NCBI RefSeq assembly: GCF_000964225.1
Contig: NZ_BAMZ01000009.1
Coordinates: 124,001 to 188,000, forward strand
Origin: Acetobacter syzygii
Lineage (GTDB): Bacteria; Pseudomonadota; Alphaproteobacteria; Acetobacterales; Acetobacteraceae
DNA: 64,000 nt
Reading direction: 5' to 3'
How positions within the stretch are numbered: position 1 is the first letter of the stretch; the number at the start of each line of letters is the position of its first letter. The notes below the pieces were generated by a model, which made no database searches, was not told where the DNA came from, and saw only the letters and a program-made list of their open reading frames with translations. Below are positions 47,814 through 56,537 of the stretch, one piece after another. The position numbers and the translations under genes were made by a program.

Positions 47814-48581
47814 TCAGCCATGCCCACCGCCACAAACCGGGCAAGCCGGGTCCGCGCTTAACGCCATGGTTGTAAACTTCATGCGCAGGGCATCCCACAT
47901 CAGCAGTTGCCCAACACCCGACTGACCTATGCCCAGCAGTTCCTTAAGGGCTTGCGTTGCCTGCAAGGTGCCCATTACGCCTGTAACCGCACCAAAAACC
48001 CCGGCCTCACCACAGCTCAGGCTTGTGGTCTCACCATCTGTTGCGGGGTACAGGCAGTTGTAACAGCCCCCTCCCCGCTCGGGGCTGAACGTGGCTAACT
48101 GCCCCTCAAACCGTTGCACTGCGGCAGAAACCAGAACTTTGCCCGCCCGCACACACGCAGCATTCACGGCATAGCGCGTCGCAAAATTATCGCATCCGTC
48201 ACACACCAGATCATAACGGGCCACAAGTTCCTGAGCCGTTGGTCCATCCAGCCGCATGTCCCATGTTTCTAGCGTAATTTCGGGGTTCAGAGCCGCAAGC
48301 TGGTGCCGGGCGGACTCCACTTTTTTTTGCCCGATGGAGTGCGTGGTGTGCACCACCTGCCGCTGGAGGTTGGAGAGGTCCACCACATCATCATCCACAA
48401 GGCCGATTCGGCCCACACCGGCGGCAGCAAGATAAAGCGCAACCGGCGCACCCAGACCGCCAGCCCCCACAACCAGAACAGAGGCGTTCTTTAACGCGAC
48501 CTGACCAGTGCCCCCGACCTCGGGCAACAAAATATGGCGAGAATAGCGCTGGATTTCATTTTCGCTGAGGTCAAGCTTCAT
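47814..48581 (-). CDS. MoeB/ThiF/HesA-type E1-like adenylyltransferase
   Basis: Adenylates the C-terminal glycine of a ubiquitin-like sulfur carrier (MoaD or ThiS). The 255 residues start with ENEIQRYSRHILLPEVGGTGQ (part of the family signature), the nucleotide motif VLVVGAGGLGAPVALYLAAAG, DDDVVDLSNLQRQVVH with conserved Asp, Arg and Asn, then CDGCDNFATRYAVN and zinc cysteine pairs CYNCLYP and CPVCGG. MoeB and ThiF cannot be separated by eye and the partner gene is not here. Confidence 0.9.
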   Translation of the reverse strand: MKLDLSENEIQRYSRHILLPEVGGTGQVALKNASVLVVGAGGLGAPVALYLAAAGVGRIGLVDDDVVDLSNLQRQVVHTTHSIGQKKVESARHQLAALNPEITLETWDMRLDGPTAQELVARYDLVCDGCDNFATRYAVNAACVRAGKVLVSAAVQRFEGQLATFSPERGGGCYNCLYPATDGETTSLSCGEAGVFGAVTGVMGTLQATQALKELLGIGQSGVGQLLMWDALRMKFTTMALSADPACPVCGGGHG

Positions 48582-48772
48582 TGGTCTCTTTTACCCGCTC
48601 CTGAACACTTCGTGACCGCATGGTCCATAACGGCTGTTATGAACACCCTAACGCCATGTAACAAAGGTCATATTTTTGTCATAACGTAGGGAACCCAACA
48701 CATTATTATGTGGTTAAAAGAAGGTATCTGTTATATAAGAATTGCAACCAAGACATATGAGGAATGCGTAGC

Positions 48773-49393
48773 ATGACAACCTCCACCCAGTCCGGACCGA
48801 CAATCCGGCCAGCCAGTCTGACCCGCCGCCAGACCGCGCGCCGGGTGTGTGTTACCGCTGCTGCCGCATCGTTTGGTCTTTATCTTGCTTCCCCTTTTGT
48901 AACGCTGTGGTCCGCTGCTTCCGACCTGCAACACCATGATGCAACGGCACTTGGCCGCATGATCAACTGGGGATCGCTGGATGCATCGCTCAAGCGGCAA
49001 ACTCTGGCTGGCCTGCACCTGAACGTACAGCCCGCAGCGGATGAACTGCCCGAATTTGGTTCCTCTTTTGCATCTACCGCCGTATCCAACGCGGTGGATA
49101 CCACCGTAACCCAGGCCAACCTTGGCACACTTATAGATGAGGCCATGCCCGCCAATGCCCCTGCGGCACAGGCAACGGCTCCGTCTTTTGCCTCTTTGGC
49201 CACGCGGGCGTCTGTCCACTTCAACCGGCTGGACCAGTTTGTTATGGAACTCCCCCTGCCCGGACATGAACGCGAAACACCCTTGCGGGTTGAGCTGCGC
49301 ATACAGGGCTGGAACTGGAAGATTACCAATGTGGAACTTCCCATGCGGCGCGAACCCGTAATGCAGGCATCCGCCACCCCATCCAACGCCTGA
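48773..49393 (+). CDS. DUF2939-family membrane-anchored protein
   Basis: Family protein of unknown function. Using the ATG at 48773 (GAGGA 9 nt upstream) it has 206 residues: one membrane segment near 25-50 (VCVTAAAASFGLYLASPFVTLW) and the DUF2939 pattern SAASDLQHHDATALGRMINW then LDASLKRQTLAGL; the C-terminal IQGWNWKITNVELP closes the domain. Divergent from MoeB; ends at a strong bidirectional terminator. Confidence 0.82.
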   Translation: MTTSTQSGPTIRPASLTRRQTARRVCVTAAAASFGLYLASPFVTLWSAASDLQHHDATALGRMINWGSLDASLKRQTLAGLHLNVQPAADELPEFGSSFASTAVSNAVDTTVTQANLGTLIDEAMPANAPAAQATAPSFASLATRASVHFNRLDQFVMELPLPGHERETPLRVELRIQGWNWKITNVELPMRREPVMQASATPSNA

Positions 49394-49412
49394 TCCGGCA
49401 CCACAGAACGCA

Positions 49413-49454
49413 CAAAAAAAGCCAGCCTTCCGCAAGGGAAGGCTGGCTTTTTTA
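49413..49454. terminator. bidirectional terminator between DUF2939 and DUF3126 genes
   Basis: An 11 bp stem AGCCAGCCTTC/GAAGGCTGGCT (49420-49430 with 49438-49448) is followed by T7 on the plus strand and preceded by A7, so it has a T run on both strands. It serves the two convergent genes. Confidence 0.92.
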
Positions 49455-49468
49455 TTAAGGCCGCGCAT

Positions 49469-49696
49469 TTAGGCGGGGGGGAGGTCCTCTTCAAGGACAA
49501 CCATGTTCACTGCGTAGCTAACATCACCATCCTCATCATCACGATGAATGGTGCCAATAACTTCGCCCTTAACTGCCAGTTCAACCGACATACCAGCACG
49601 TGGTGCAGGGTTGACGGTCAGATCAGGCGAACCCAGCAGGCGGCGCAGCGCAGTTTGCAGGCGGGTAATCTCTGGAGCAGAGAGAGAAGCGCTCAT
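49469..49696 (-). CDS. DUF3126-family protein
   Basis: Small cytoplasmic protein of unknown function found in alphaproteobacteria. The 75 residues (ATG 49696, AAGGA 9 nt upstream; an ATG 9 nt earlier abuts the ribosome site) read APEITRLQTALRRLLGSPDLTV, a central VELAVKGEVIGTIHRDDEDGDVSY, and the acidic tail VVLEEDLPPA. The EDGD-SY and NMVVLEEDL strings match the family. Confidence 0.87.
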   Translation of the reverse strand: MSASLSAPEITRLQTALRRLLGSPDLTVNPAPRAGMSVELAVKGEVIGTIHRDDEDGDVSYAVNMVVLEEDLPPA

Positions 49697-49939
49697 GTCA
49701 TTCATTCCTTAGTCGAGCAAAATCACGCATCAGGAAAAACGGGACGCGGAGAAAACCAGATCACCCCGTAACCATCAGGCGACCACAACCCCGGCGCATC
49801 CGCCTTCCGATCTATCCCGCACCCTATAGGCTATCCCGCTTCGGGGCCGCAACCTTTCGCACCAGTGCCATGCCCTTGCCATGTCCGCGCCATTTTCGGC
49901 CTTGCTACTAGAGTCTCCTAGTAAGGGAGACCATTAACC

Positions 49940-50458
49940 GTGCGACCGCTGCGCCCTCTTTTATCCGCTTTGCTTGTGTGCCTGTCTGCCGGGCTGTGCG
50001 TGATGGCTGCGCAGAACAAGCCGCTACCGCCAACCACGCAAAGCGATAGAACCGACCACGCTCTGTACATGGCCACACATGATGATATCGCCCAGACCGC
50101 CATAACACTGACGCGGCAACATGGGTGGACCAGCATTATGCAGGCTCTGGCACAGGGCCGCCCCGAAGCGGCCCGCATTGTAGCAACCGTTCTGCCTCAA
50201 ACGGATGCCCACACAGCCCAAACACTTGAACACACCATGCAGGTTATTCTGCCACGCCAGCCTGCAACCGTGCTCAGCGCGACCGAACCCAATAGCCAGA
50301 AAGCAGGTAGCACCCAGACCGTATGCTCCCCTGCCGGTATGTCCACCACATGGCGCAAGCAGGCAGAACAGGCGGTAACAGCAGTGCATGACATTCGCCT
50401 GAGCACGCGCACGCAAATCTGCCTGCATACGCTCAAAAACCCTTTGCGCGGGGCCTGA
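49940..50458 (+). CDS. hypothetical exported protein
   Basis: 172-residue protein with a signal peptide (about 1-24, LLVCLSAGLCVMAA). The mature part is helical-looking (DDIAQTAITLTRQHGWTSIM, AARIVATVLP) with two cysteines near the C terminus that could form a disulfide (TVCSPAG, QICLHT). No family recognised. Start GTG at 49940 with GGGAGA 9 nt upstream. Upstream 234 bp holds no gene. An AT-rich region follows. Confidence 0.65.
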   Translation: MRPLRPLLSALLVCLSAGLCVMAAQNKPLPPTTQSDRTDHALYMATHDDIAQTAITLTRQHGWTSIMQALAQGRPEAARIVATVLPQTDAHTAQTLEHTMQVILPRQPATVLSATEPNSQKAGSTQTVCSPAGMSTTWRKQAEQAVTAVHDIRLSTRTQICLHTLKNPLRGA

Positions 50459-50673
50459 GTTGTATTTTTTCTAACTTTATTTGCAAAAATACAGAAAAAT
50501 TAAAAGATTTTCTTATTTTTCTATCGAATTTGTACGTCGCATTCCGTATAAGGAATGCGACACACGCAAATGCGATATGACATAAACGCATCTATAGCTT
50601 TAATGTTAATATAAGTCATTCATTTATTGAATGAATTGTCGATCCTAAAAATAACAAGAAGTGACCTCGGCCC
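50459..50673 (+). promoter_or_regulatory. AT-rich upstream region of the outer membrane protein gene with two palindromes
   Basis: A 10 bp perfect inverted repeat GTCGCATTCC-GTATAA-GGAATGCGAC lies at 50536-50561, and a 7 bp one ATTCATT-TATTG-AATGAAT at 50618-50636. The first carries the same CATTCC/GGAATG half-sites as the palindrome upstream of icd. Neither has a T run, so operator sites are more likely than terminators. Confidence 0.45.
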
Positions 50674-52524
50674 ATGACCGTAATCACCGAACGCTTTCCA
50701 TCTCATCTGACCAACAAAACCCCGCACACAGCAGGGTGCCATATTGTACGTATGCGTCTTTATCCCCGGGTTCTGGCACCGGGCACGGCCTTGTTCTGCC
50801 TATGGGCTGCCCCGGTCTATGCCCCAGCACTGGCCGAAACGGCCCCCAATGCCGCTTACCTGCACCTGCCACACACACCACCTGCCACAGAGCAGGGAAC
50901 AGCTACACCCCTCACGCCTGAACAAAGAACCGGATCGCGGATTATTACGGCGCCTCCCCGCTCCACCACACAGCAAAAACCCGGTTTTTGGGATAATACC
51001 CGCCTGCTCCCCCCCCTGACCAGCCGCCCGGAAGCCTACGGGCAGCCACAGGCGCTGGAACTTAATCCTTTGCCCACGGCACTCCTGCATCAGGGACCAT
51101 GGGGAGTGTTTAACACCAATACGGGGGCTGCTGCTGGCTTTGGCACCGTGGGCTATTATGCCGTGTCCCGCTGGGCGGAGGACTGGTCCAGCCTGCGTGA
51201 CAAACGCAACCGGCTGGATGCCATGGATGCGCTTAAATACATTCCGTTCAACACTGCGGGCGACATTTACCTCACGCTGAGCGGCAACTTTCGGCAACAT
51301 AATTTTTATGACCAGCGGGCAGGTTTTGGTGCAACCAAAAAAGACCCGGCCTACCGCAATAACTTCCGCTGGAATCTGGGGGGGGACCTGCACCTTGGTG
51401 AGCATGTCCGCCTGTATGGGGAGCTTATGAGCGGGCAGGCTGGCGGGGTTAATTACTACGGTTATGCCGGAGGGCGGTGGCGCAGCAAACTGGATGCGCA
51501 ACAGGCCTTTGTGGAGGTGCGTGGCAAGGTACTGGGCGCAACCGTTGGTGGCATGGCTGGCCGCATGACATTTCTGGACGCTCCGCCTTACTTTACCGCA
51601 GGCAGCGTTTACCCCTCCATTCCTTTTTCATGGAATGGTCTGCGGGGATACGCGTTCTGGAAGAATTTTCGTATCGACGGATTTTACCTGACATTGACCA
51701 ACAATGCGCCTGCAACGGCCTTCCATGACCAGGTGGGCTGGAACTCCCGGCTGTTCGGGGCATATACGTCCTACGCTGTGCCAAGCTTCAAGTTCATGGG
51801 GCGGAACAGCCAGATTTTTGTGGATACGTTTTATCTGGGTGTGCTGCTTTCCAATAGTGCGCTGCCAACCATGGCCGGTGGCTCCATTGCAGGCTCCACA
51901 CACCGCGACACACCAGGAATGCGCATATGGGGCAATGCAGGCCCTCTTGAGTTTTCCATTGGGGGCATGTGGCAGGGTGGCGAATTCCGCGCGGCCAAAA
52001 GTGGCCCAACGCGCCCTGTTTCCGCCTATTCCATTAATGCCACGCTCTCATGGCGGTTTGCCAAATGGTTTGGCCACCCCGCTATTGGCGTGCAGGTGGA
52101 TGACGTATCCGGCGGGAACATGAACAAGAGCCAGCACAGCACATGGGGGAGTTTTCTCTCTCCTTTTGTGCCCAGTGCCTACTATCTGGATATGAGCACC
52201 TACCTTGGCCAGTCGAACCTGATAGACGTAGGCCCCATTGCCACCATTGCCCCAACATCCAACACGACCCTGCTCCTCAAGGTACCCGCAGTGTGGCGCA
52301 ACAGCCGGGAGGATGCGATTTACGCCAGCGGCACCGCCTTTTATGGCTATCGCCCACATGGGGCATATACAGCGACCATTCCACAGGCCAGCTTTACCTG
52401 GCGTGCAACACGCCACATTACGCTGGGTATTGATGGTGAATATATTTTTGCCTCTCGCAGCATGATCAATGCCGGTGCCTCTTCGGGAGCATTTGTGCAA
52501 AGCAACCTTGAACTCACATTCTAA
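50674..52524 (+). CDS. alginate-export-type outer membrane protein
   Basis: Predicted outer membrane beta-barrel of the AlgE/alginate-export family. The 616-residue precursor has a likely signal sequence (about 27-55; ATG at 50752 is an alternative start), a Pro-rich linker, then alternating amphipathic strands with many aromatics (GDIYLTLSGNFRQHNFYD, LYGELMSGQAGGVNYYGY, FSWNGLRGYAFWKNF) and ends in phenylalanine (SNLELTF), typical of barrel proteins. The true substrate is unknown. Confidence 0.8.
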   Translation: MTVITERFPSHLTNKTPHTAGCHIVRMRLYPRVLAPGTALFCLWAAPVYAPALAETAPNAAYLHLPHTPPATEQGTATPLTPEQRTGSRIITAPPRSTTQQKPGFWDNTRLLPPLTSRPEAYGQPQALELNPLPTALLHQGPWGVFNTNTGAAAGFGTVGYYAVSRWAEDWSSLRDKRNRLDAMDALKYIPFNTAGDIYLTLSGNFRQHNFYDQRAGFGATKKDPAYRNNFRWNLGGDLHLGEHVRLYGELMSGQAGGVNYYGYAGGRWRSKLDAQQAFVEVRGKVLGATVGGMAGRMTFLDAPPYFTAGSVYPSIPFSWNGLRGYAFWKNFRIDGFYLTLTNNAPATAFHDQVGWNSRLFGAYTSYAVPSFKFMGRNSQIFVDTFYLGVLLSNSALPTMAGGSIAGSTHRDTPGMRIWGNAGPLEFSIGGMWQGGEFRAAKSGPTRPVSAYSINATLSWRFAKWFGHPAIGVQVDDVSGGNMNKSQHSTWGSFLSPFVPSAYYLDMSTYLGQSNLIDVGPIATIAPTSNTTLLLKVPAVWRNSREDAIYASGTAFYGYRPHGAYTATIPQASFTWRATRHITLGIDGEYIFASRSMINAGASSGAFVQSNLELTF

Positions 52525-52685
52525 CGCATCGGGGCAAACAGAGCCCTTACACGGCAAATGCGCACAAAAAAGCAGGGGAATGCACCCAACCATGCCTTCC
52601 CCTGAGCCTGAACGCTTGCGCGGTTAGCCCACTCCCCCCAGAATGCAGGCACACCCTCCATGATCATCTGGGAGAAACAGGACGC

Positions 52686-54647
52686 ATGGCCAGCCCGAAC
52701 CCCCAACGGGAACTGACACTCCGTGGCCTTGTGCTGGGCGCGCTCATTACCATCATCTTTACCGCATCCAATGTGTATCTGGGGCTACGGATCGGGCTGA
52801 CCTTTGCCTCCTCCATACCTGCGGCGGTTATTTCCATGGCCGTGCTGCGCCTTTTGGGCGGTGGTACACTGCTTGAAAACAATATGGTGCAAAGTCAGGC
52901 CTCCGCTGCGGGCACCCTTTCCTGCGTGTTTGCAACCTTTCCGGGCCTGATCATTGCCGGGTTCTGGACGCATTTTCCCTTCTGGCAGACTGCGGGGCTT
53001 TCCTTTGCTGGTGGAATCATGGGGGTATTGTTCACCATCCCGCTCCGGCGGGCGCTGGTCACGCAGAGCAGCCTGCCCTACCCTGAAGGGGTCGCTGCGG
53101 CAGAAATCCTGCGTGCCGGTGCCAACAGGGAAAACCAGCATGGCCTGCAGGCCCTGATAAGCGGCAGTATTCTGGCCACCGTTTTTTCCTTTTGCAGTGG
53201 TGGCCTACGGCTCCTGAGCGATGGATTGAGCCTGACCGCAACCGTTGGCAGTGCCGTATTCCAAGTCAGTGGCGCTTTTTCCCCCGCCCTGATCGGAGCC
53301 GGTTATCTGGTTGGGCTGAGTGGTGGTGTGGCCATGCTTATTGGCTGCATTCTGGCCTGGGGTATTGGCGTGCCATGGCTGACTGGCATACTCCCCAATC
53401 CCCTACACCTTGCCCCCACCCTGTTTGCGCAGGATGTATGGTTGCACAAAGTCCGTTTTGTGGGCGCGGGAGCCATTGCCGTAGCCTCCCTATGGACCCT
53501 TATTGAACTGATGCCGCCCGTACTGCGCGGCATCCGGAGTATGCTCCAGCGCACAACCGGCGTGGTGGCCACAACGGATCAGGACCTTTCCGCCCGCACC
53601 ATGGGAGCACTGCTCCTTCTCTCTGCCGTATTGCTTGCCGGTTTTTTTGCCGCCTTTTTAGCCCCTGTTGCCAGCGGTATCGCCCCGGTTGTCGCTGCGG
53701 CGGTGCTGTTCTGCATTGTGTTCGGCTTTATTATGGCGGCAGCCTGTGGATACATGGCAGGAATTGTTGGTTCCTCCTCCTCCCCCATTTCTGGCATTAT
53801 TATTATCGGAGCGGTTCTGTGCGCCCTGATGATTCTGGCCTTACAGGCACTGGGCCTTGCCCCTAACGCCATGGCCGCAGACGGACAAAAGCTGGCAACG
53901 GCTTTTACCATTCTGCTTTTGTCTGCCATTACAGCTACCATCGCCATTTCCAATGATAACCTACAGGACCTCAAAACCGGGCAACTGGTGGGGGCCACAC
54001 CATGGAAGCAGGAAGTGGCCCTTATAGCCGGATGCCTTGTTGGTGCTGCGGTTATCCCACCCGTACTCAACCTGCTTTACCAGGCATATGGTTTTACCGG
54101 TGCCATGCCCCGCCCCGGCATGGACCCATCCCACGCCCTGTCCGCCCCACAGCCAGCCCTGATTACCCTGATTGCCAAAGGCATTTTCACCCACTCCCTT
54201 GACTGGAGTATGCTCGGCGCTGGTATGGCACTGGGAGTTGGTCTGGTTGGCGCAGATCTGCTTGCGCGCTGCCGTGGTTTTGCCCTCCCCCCTCTTGGCG
54301 TTGCAGTAGGGCTTTACCTGCCTGCATCCGTCAGCCTTACATTGGCAGGAGGAGCCATACTGGGGTGGGTGCTCAAGCGGATCATTCACAACCGCCAAAA
54401 ACAGCTTGCCACAACAGCGCAGGCCAGTGGGGCAGAGAACACCACAGGCACCATGCTGGCCTCGGGCTTTATTGTGGGAGAAAGCCTGACCGGCGTGTTA
54501 CTCGCGGTTCTGTCCGGCGCAACAGGGCGGGACAACGCTTTTTCCATCGCGGCTTACCTGCCCGCCGGGTTGCCGAACATTCTGGGTACGGTTCTGTTTG
54601 CAGCCCTGTGCTGGACCTTTGCGCGCAAAACACTCCGTCCAAGCTAG
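52686..54647 (+). CDS. OPT-family oligopeptide/metal-chelate transporter
   Basis: Polytopic transporter of the OPT superfamily, moving oligopeptides or metal-siderophore complexes. The 653 residues have about 15 membrane helices; strings such as ASNVYLGLRIGLTFASSIPAA, LLENNMVQSQASAAGTLS and SSLPYPEGVAAAEILRAGA are typical of bacterial OPT proteins. AGGA lies 4 nt before the ATG. Substrate cannot be told from sequence. Confidence 0.9.
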   Translation: MASPNPQRELTLRGLVLGALITIIFTASNVYLGLRIGLTFASSIPAAVISMAVLRLLGGGTLLENNMVQSQASAAGTLSCVFATFPGLIIAGFWTHFPFWQTAGLSFAGGIMGVLFTIPLRRALVTQSSLPYPEGVAAAEILRAGANRENQHGLQALISGSILATVFSFCSGGLRLLSDGLSLTATVGSAVFQVSGAFSPALIGAGYLVGLSGGVAMLIGCILAWGIGVPWLTGILPNPLHLAPTLFAQDVWLHKVRFVGAGAIAVASLWTLIELMPPVLRGIRSMLQRTTGVVATTDQDLSARTMGALLLLSAVLLAGFFAAFLAPVASGIAPVVAAAVLFCIVFGFIMAAACGYMAGIVGSSSSPISGIIIIGAVLCALMILALQALGLAPNAMAADGQKLATAFTILLLSAITATIAISNDNLQDLKTGQLVGATPWKQEVALIAGCLVGAAVIPPVLNLLYQAYGFTGAMPRPGMDPSHALSAPQPALITLIAKGIFTHSLDWSMLGAGMALGVGLVGADLLARCRGFALPPLGVAVGLYLPASVSLTLAGGAILGWVLKRIIHNRQKQLATTAQASGAENTTGTMLASGFIVGESLTGVLLAVLSGATGRDNAFSIAAYLPAGLPNILGTVLFAALCWTFARKTLRPS

Positions 54648-54668
54648 GCGCCCCCATACGCAGCCGGG

Positions 54669-55478
54669 TTAGTGCTGCAACAGCACCGGCACGCGGGGGT
54701 TGGCCAGAATATAGTCCGTTACACTCCCCACAAGACGACTATACAGCATGTTGTGCTGGTAACCCCCGATAACCAGCATGTCCGCACGGAAGCTATTGGC
54801 CATATCCAGTAATGTCTGCCCGGCATTGCGCGTATCGGCCACAGGCTGCTGGGTAACCGTTATGCCGGGCAGTATGTCCAGCGGCAGCGTATCTGTAGCG
54901 GACACAGCAACCTCCACCGCCTTTGCAGCCCCTACAAAAGAACGGGCAGCAAAAAAAGCCCGGCGGCATGGTGGGGTGTTTTTCCAAGCCATAAAAATTC
55001 TGTCCCCACTTGTCTGGTCCCAAAAAGGCGGGACAAACAGAACAGGACGACCGGATTCAAAAATAGCCGCCTTGGTTGCCAGATGCTTTTGTGCGCTGTC
55101 CCGACTATCAGGGAAGCCCATAATCAACAGGTCCGCATCCTTGCCGTAACCCGCAATCATCCGGTCCACCGTAATTTCCGGGTCCAGCCAGTTGACCTCA
55201 ACCTTGCCCAGCCGGTCAGCCGGTGCACCATATTCCTGCGCCAGCCAGCGCTGAAAGCGCGTATGCAGGGCATTGGCCCATTCCATCTGGCTGGCATGGA
55301 GGGTCTGCGCCTGCGCATCAGACAGACCAATGTGCCCAAGGAGTTGATCCGGGGGTTCGCGCGCAGCCAGCACATCAATCCGCTGCATCCCCCGAACGCG
55401 GGAAAGCACTTGCGCGGCCATGCCCAGCAGAACCTCGGCCTGATCCAACTGGCTGAGAATAACAAGGCACCGTTGCAT
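54669..55478 (-). CDS. universal stress protein (UspA family, tandem)
   Basis: 269 residues with two UspA-like halves. The second ends in DMLVIGGYQHNMLYSRLVGSVTDYIL, matching the G-2x-G-9x-G(S/T) nucleotide-binding pattern loosely (GGYQHNMLYSRLVGSV); the first half has DLLIMGFPDSRDSAQKHLAT. Likely cytoplasmic. It is convergent with the OPT gene and divergent from the alpha/beta hydrolase gene. Confidence 0.85.
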   Translation of the reverse strand: MQRCLVILSQLDQAEVLLGMAAQVLSRVRGMQRIDVLAAREPPDQLLGHIGLSDAQAQTLHASQMEWANALHTRFQRWLAQEYGAPADRLGKVEVNWLDPEITVDRMIAGYGKDADLLIMGFPDSRDSAQKHLATKAAIFESGRPVLFVPPFWDQTSGDRIFMAWKNTPPCRRAFFAARSFVGAAKAVEVAVSATDTLPLDILPGITVTQQPVADTRNAGQTLLDMANSFRADMLVIGGYQHNMLYSRLVGSVTDYILANPRVPVLLQH

Positions 55479-55648
55479 GTACCAACTCCCTTATATTCCT
55501 AAGATATACGGGAGACTGTGGCACACATGCCCTCTCTCTGGAAGGTGAAGAAAAAACAAGGCTTCCCCCCTCGCCATCCACGCCAAAGCTGGGCAAAACT
55601 CCGGCAAGCGCGCCCCTTGCGCCCCAAAGCAGAGGAAAGAGCAGAACA

Positions 55649-56437
55649 GTGTTGCTAAATGTGAGCGAACGCGGCCCCGAACACCCAACACCCGCAGGCA
55701 GCCTGCCGGTTGTGCTGCTGCACGGCCTGTTTGGCCGGGGGCGTAATCTGGGCTTTGTGCAACGCAAACTGGCAACAACACGGCGCACATTGGCCATGGA
55801 CCTACGCAACCATGGCAACAGCCCCCATGGCCCCATGAGCTATCCAGCCATGGCACAGGATGTGCTGGATACAATGGAACAGGCCCATGCCAACCCCGCC
55901 ATTGTGCTCGGCCATTCCATGGGGGGCAAAACCGCCATGATGCTGGCATTAACCCACCCCTCTGCCGTAAAAGCACTGATTGTGGTGGACATTGCCCCTG
56001 CTCAAGGTGGCTTTGACCGACTGGACCTGCCTGAAAATCTGGACAAGCTCCAGTTTCCTGCCCATCTGGACCTACAGGGCACAAACGAACTGCTGCGCCC
56101 GTTTATTGCCAGCGATGCCGTGCGCCAGCTTATGGCACAGAACATACGGCAAGGGGATAATCCGGGCTGGGCCATCGGCCTACCCGAAATTATGGCTGCC
56201 ATGCCCGACATTATGGGCTGGCCGCAACTCCCTGCGGGCATACGGTACGATGGCCCGACCTTATTTATTCGAGGCGAGAACTCCCCTTACATCAGCCCGG
56301 CAAACGGGCCGGTCATGCACGCCCTTTTTCCTCACCACAGGTTGGAGAGCATTAGCGGCGCAGGCCATTGGGTCCATGCAGATGCACCACGCCGTTTTAC
56401 CGAACTGGTAGAAGATTTTCTGGCGAGCATTCCTTAA
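55649..56437 (+). CDS. alpha/beta-fold hydrolase (ABHD11/YbfF-like)
   Basis: Predicted esterase. The 262 residues show LLHGLFGRGRNLG (oxyanion region), the nucleophile elbow LGHSMGGKTAMMLA with catalytic Ser, LIVVDIAPAQG, and the closing SGAGHWVHADAPRRF with catalytic His. Start GTG at 55649 with GAGGAA about 11 nt upstream. Substrate unknown. Confidence 0.88.
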   Translation: MLLNVSERGPEHPTPAGSLPVVLLHGLFGRGRNLGFVQRKLATTRRTLAMDLRNHGNSPHGPMSYPAMAQDVLDTMEQAHANPAIVLGHSMGGKTAMMLALTHPSAVKALIVVDIAPAQGGFDRLDLPENLDKLQFPAHLDLQGTNELLRPFIASDAVRQLMAQNIRQGDNPGWAIGLPEIMAAMPDIMGWPQLPAGIRYDGPTLFIRGENSPYISPANGPVMHALFPHHRLESISGAGHWVHADAPRRFTELVEDFLASIP

Positions 56438-56537
56438 AGCCCCTGTGCGGTACGCTGCAAACCCGCAGTTTTTTTAACACCGCACACCCTGCCTTTGCTG
56501 GCGCAAGGCCACCTAAGGCAGGGGGCCAAAAACCGTA

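Noticed and set aside
46173-47861. 562-codon open frame on the plus strand across the pyk start, SH3 gene and the gap beyond
   Set aside because: Antisense to genes with clear domains; the translation is low-complexity and Arg/His-rich as expected of a shadow.
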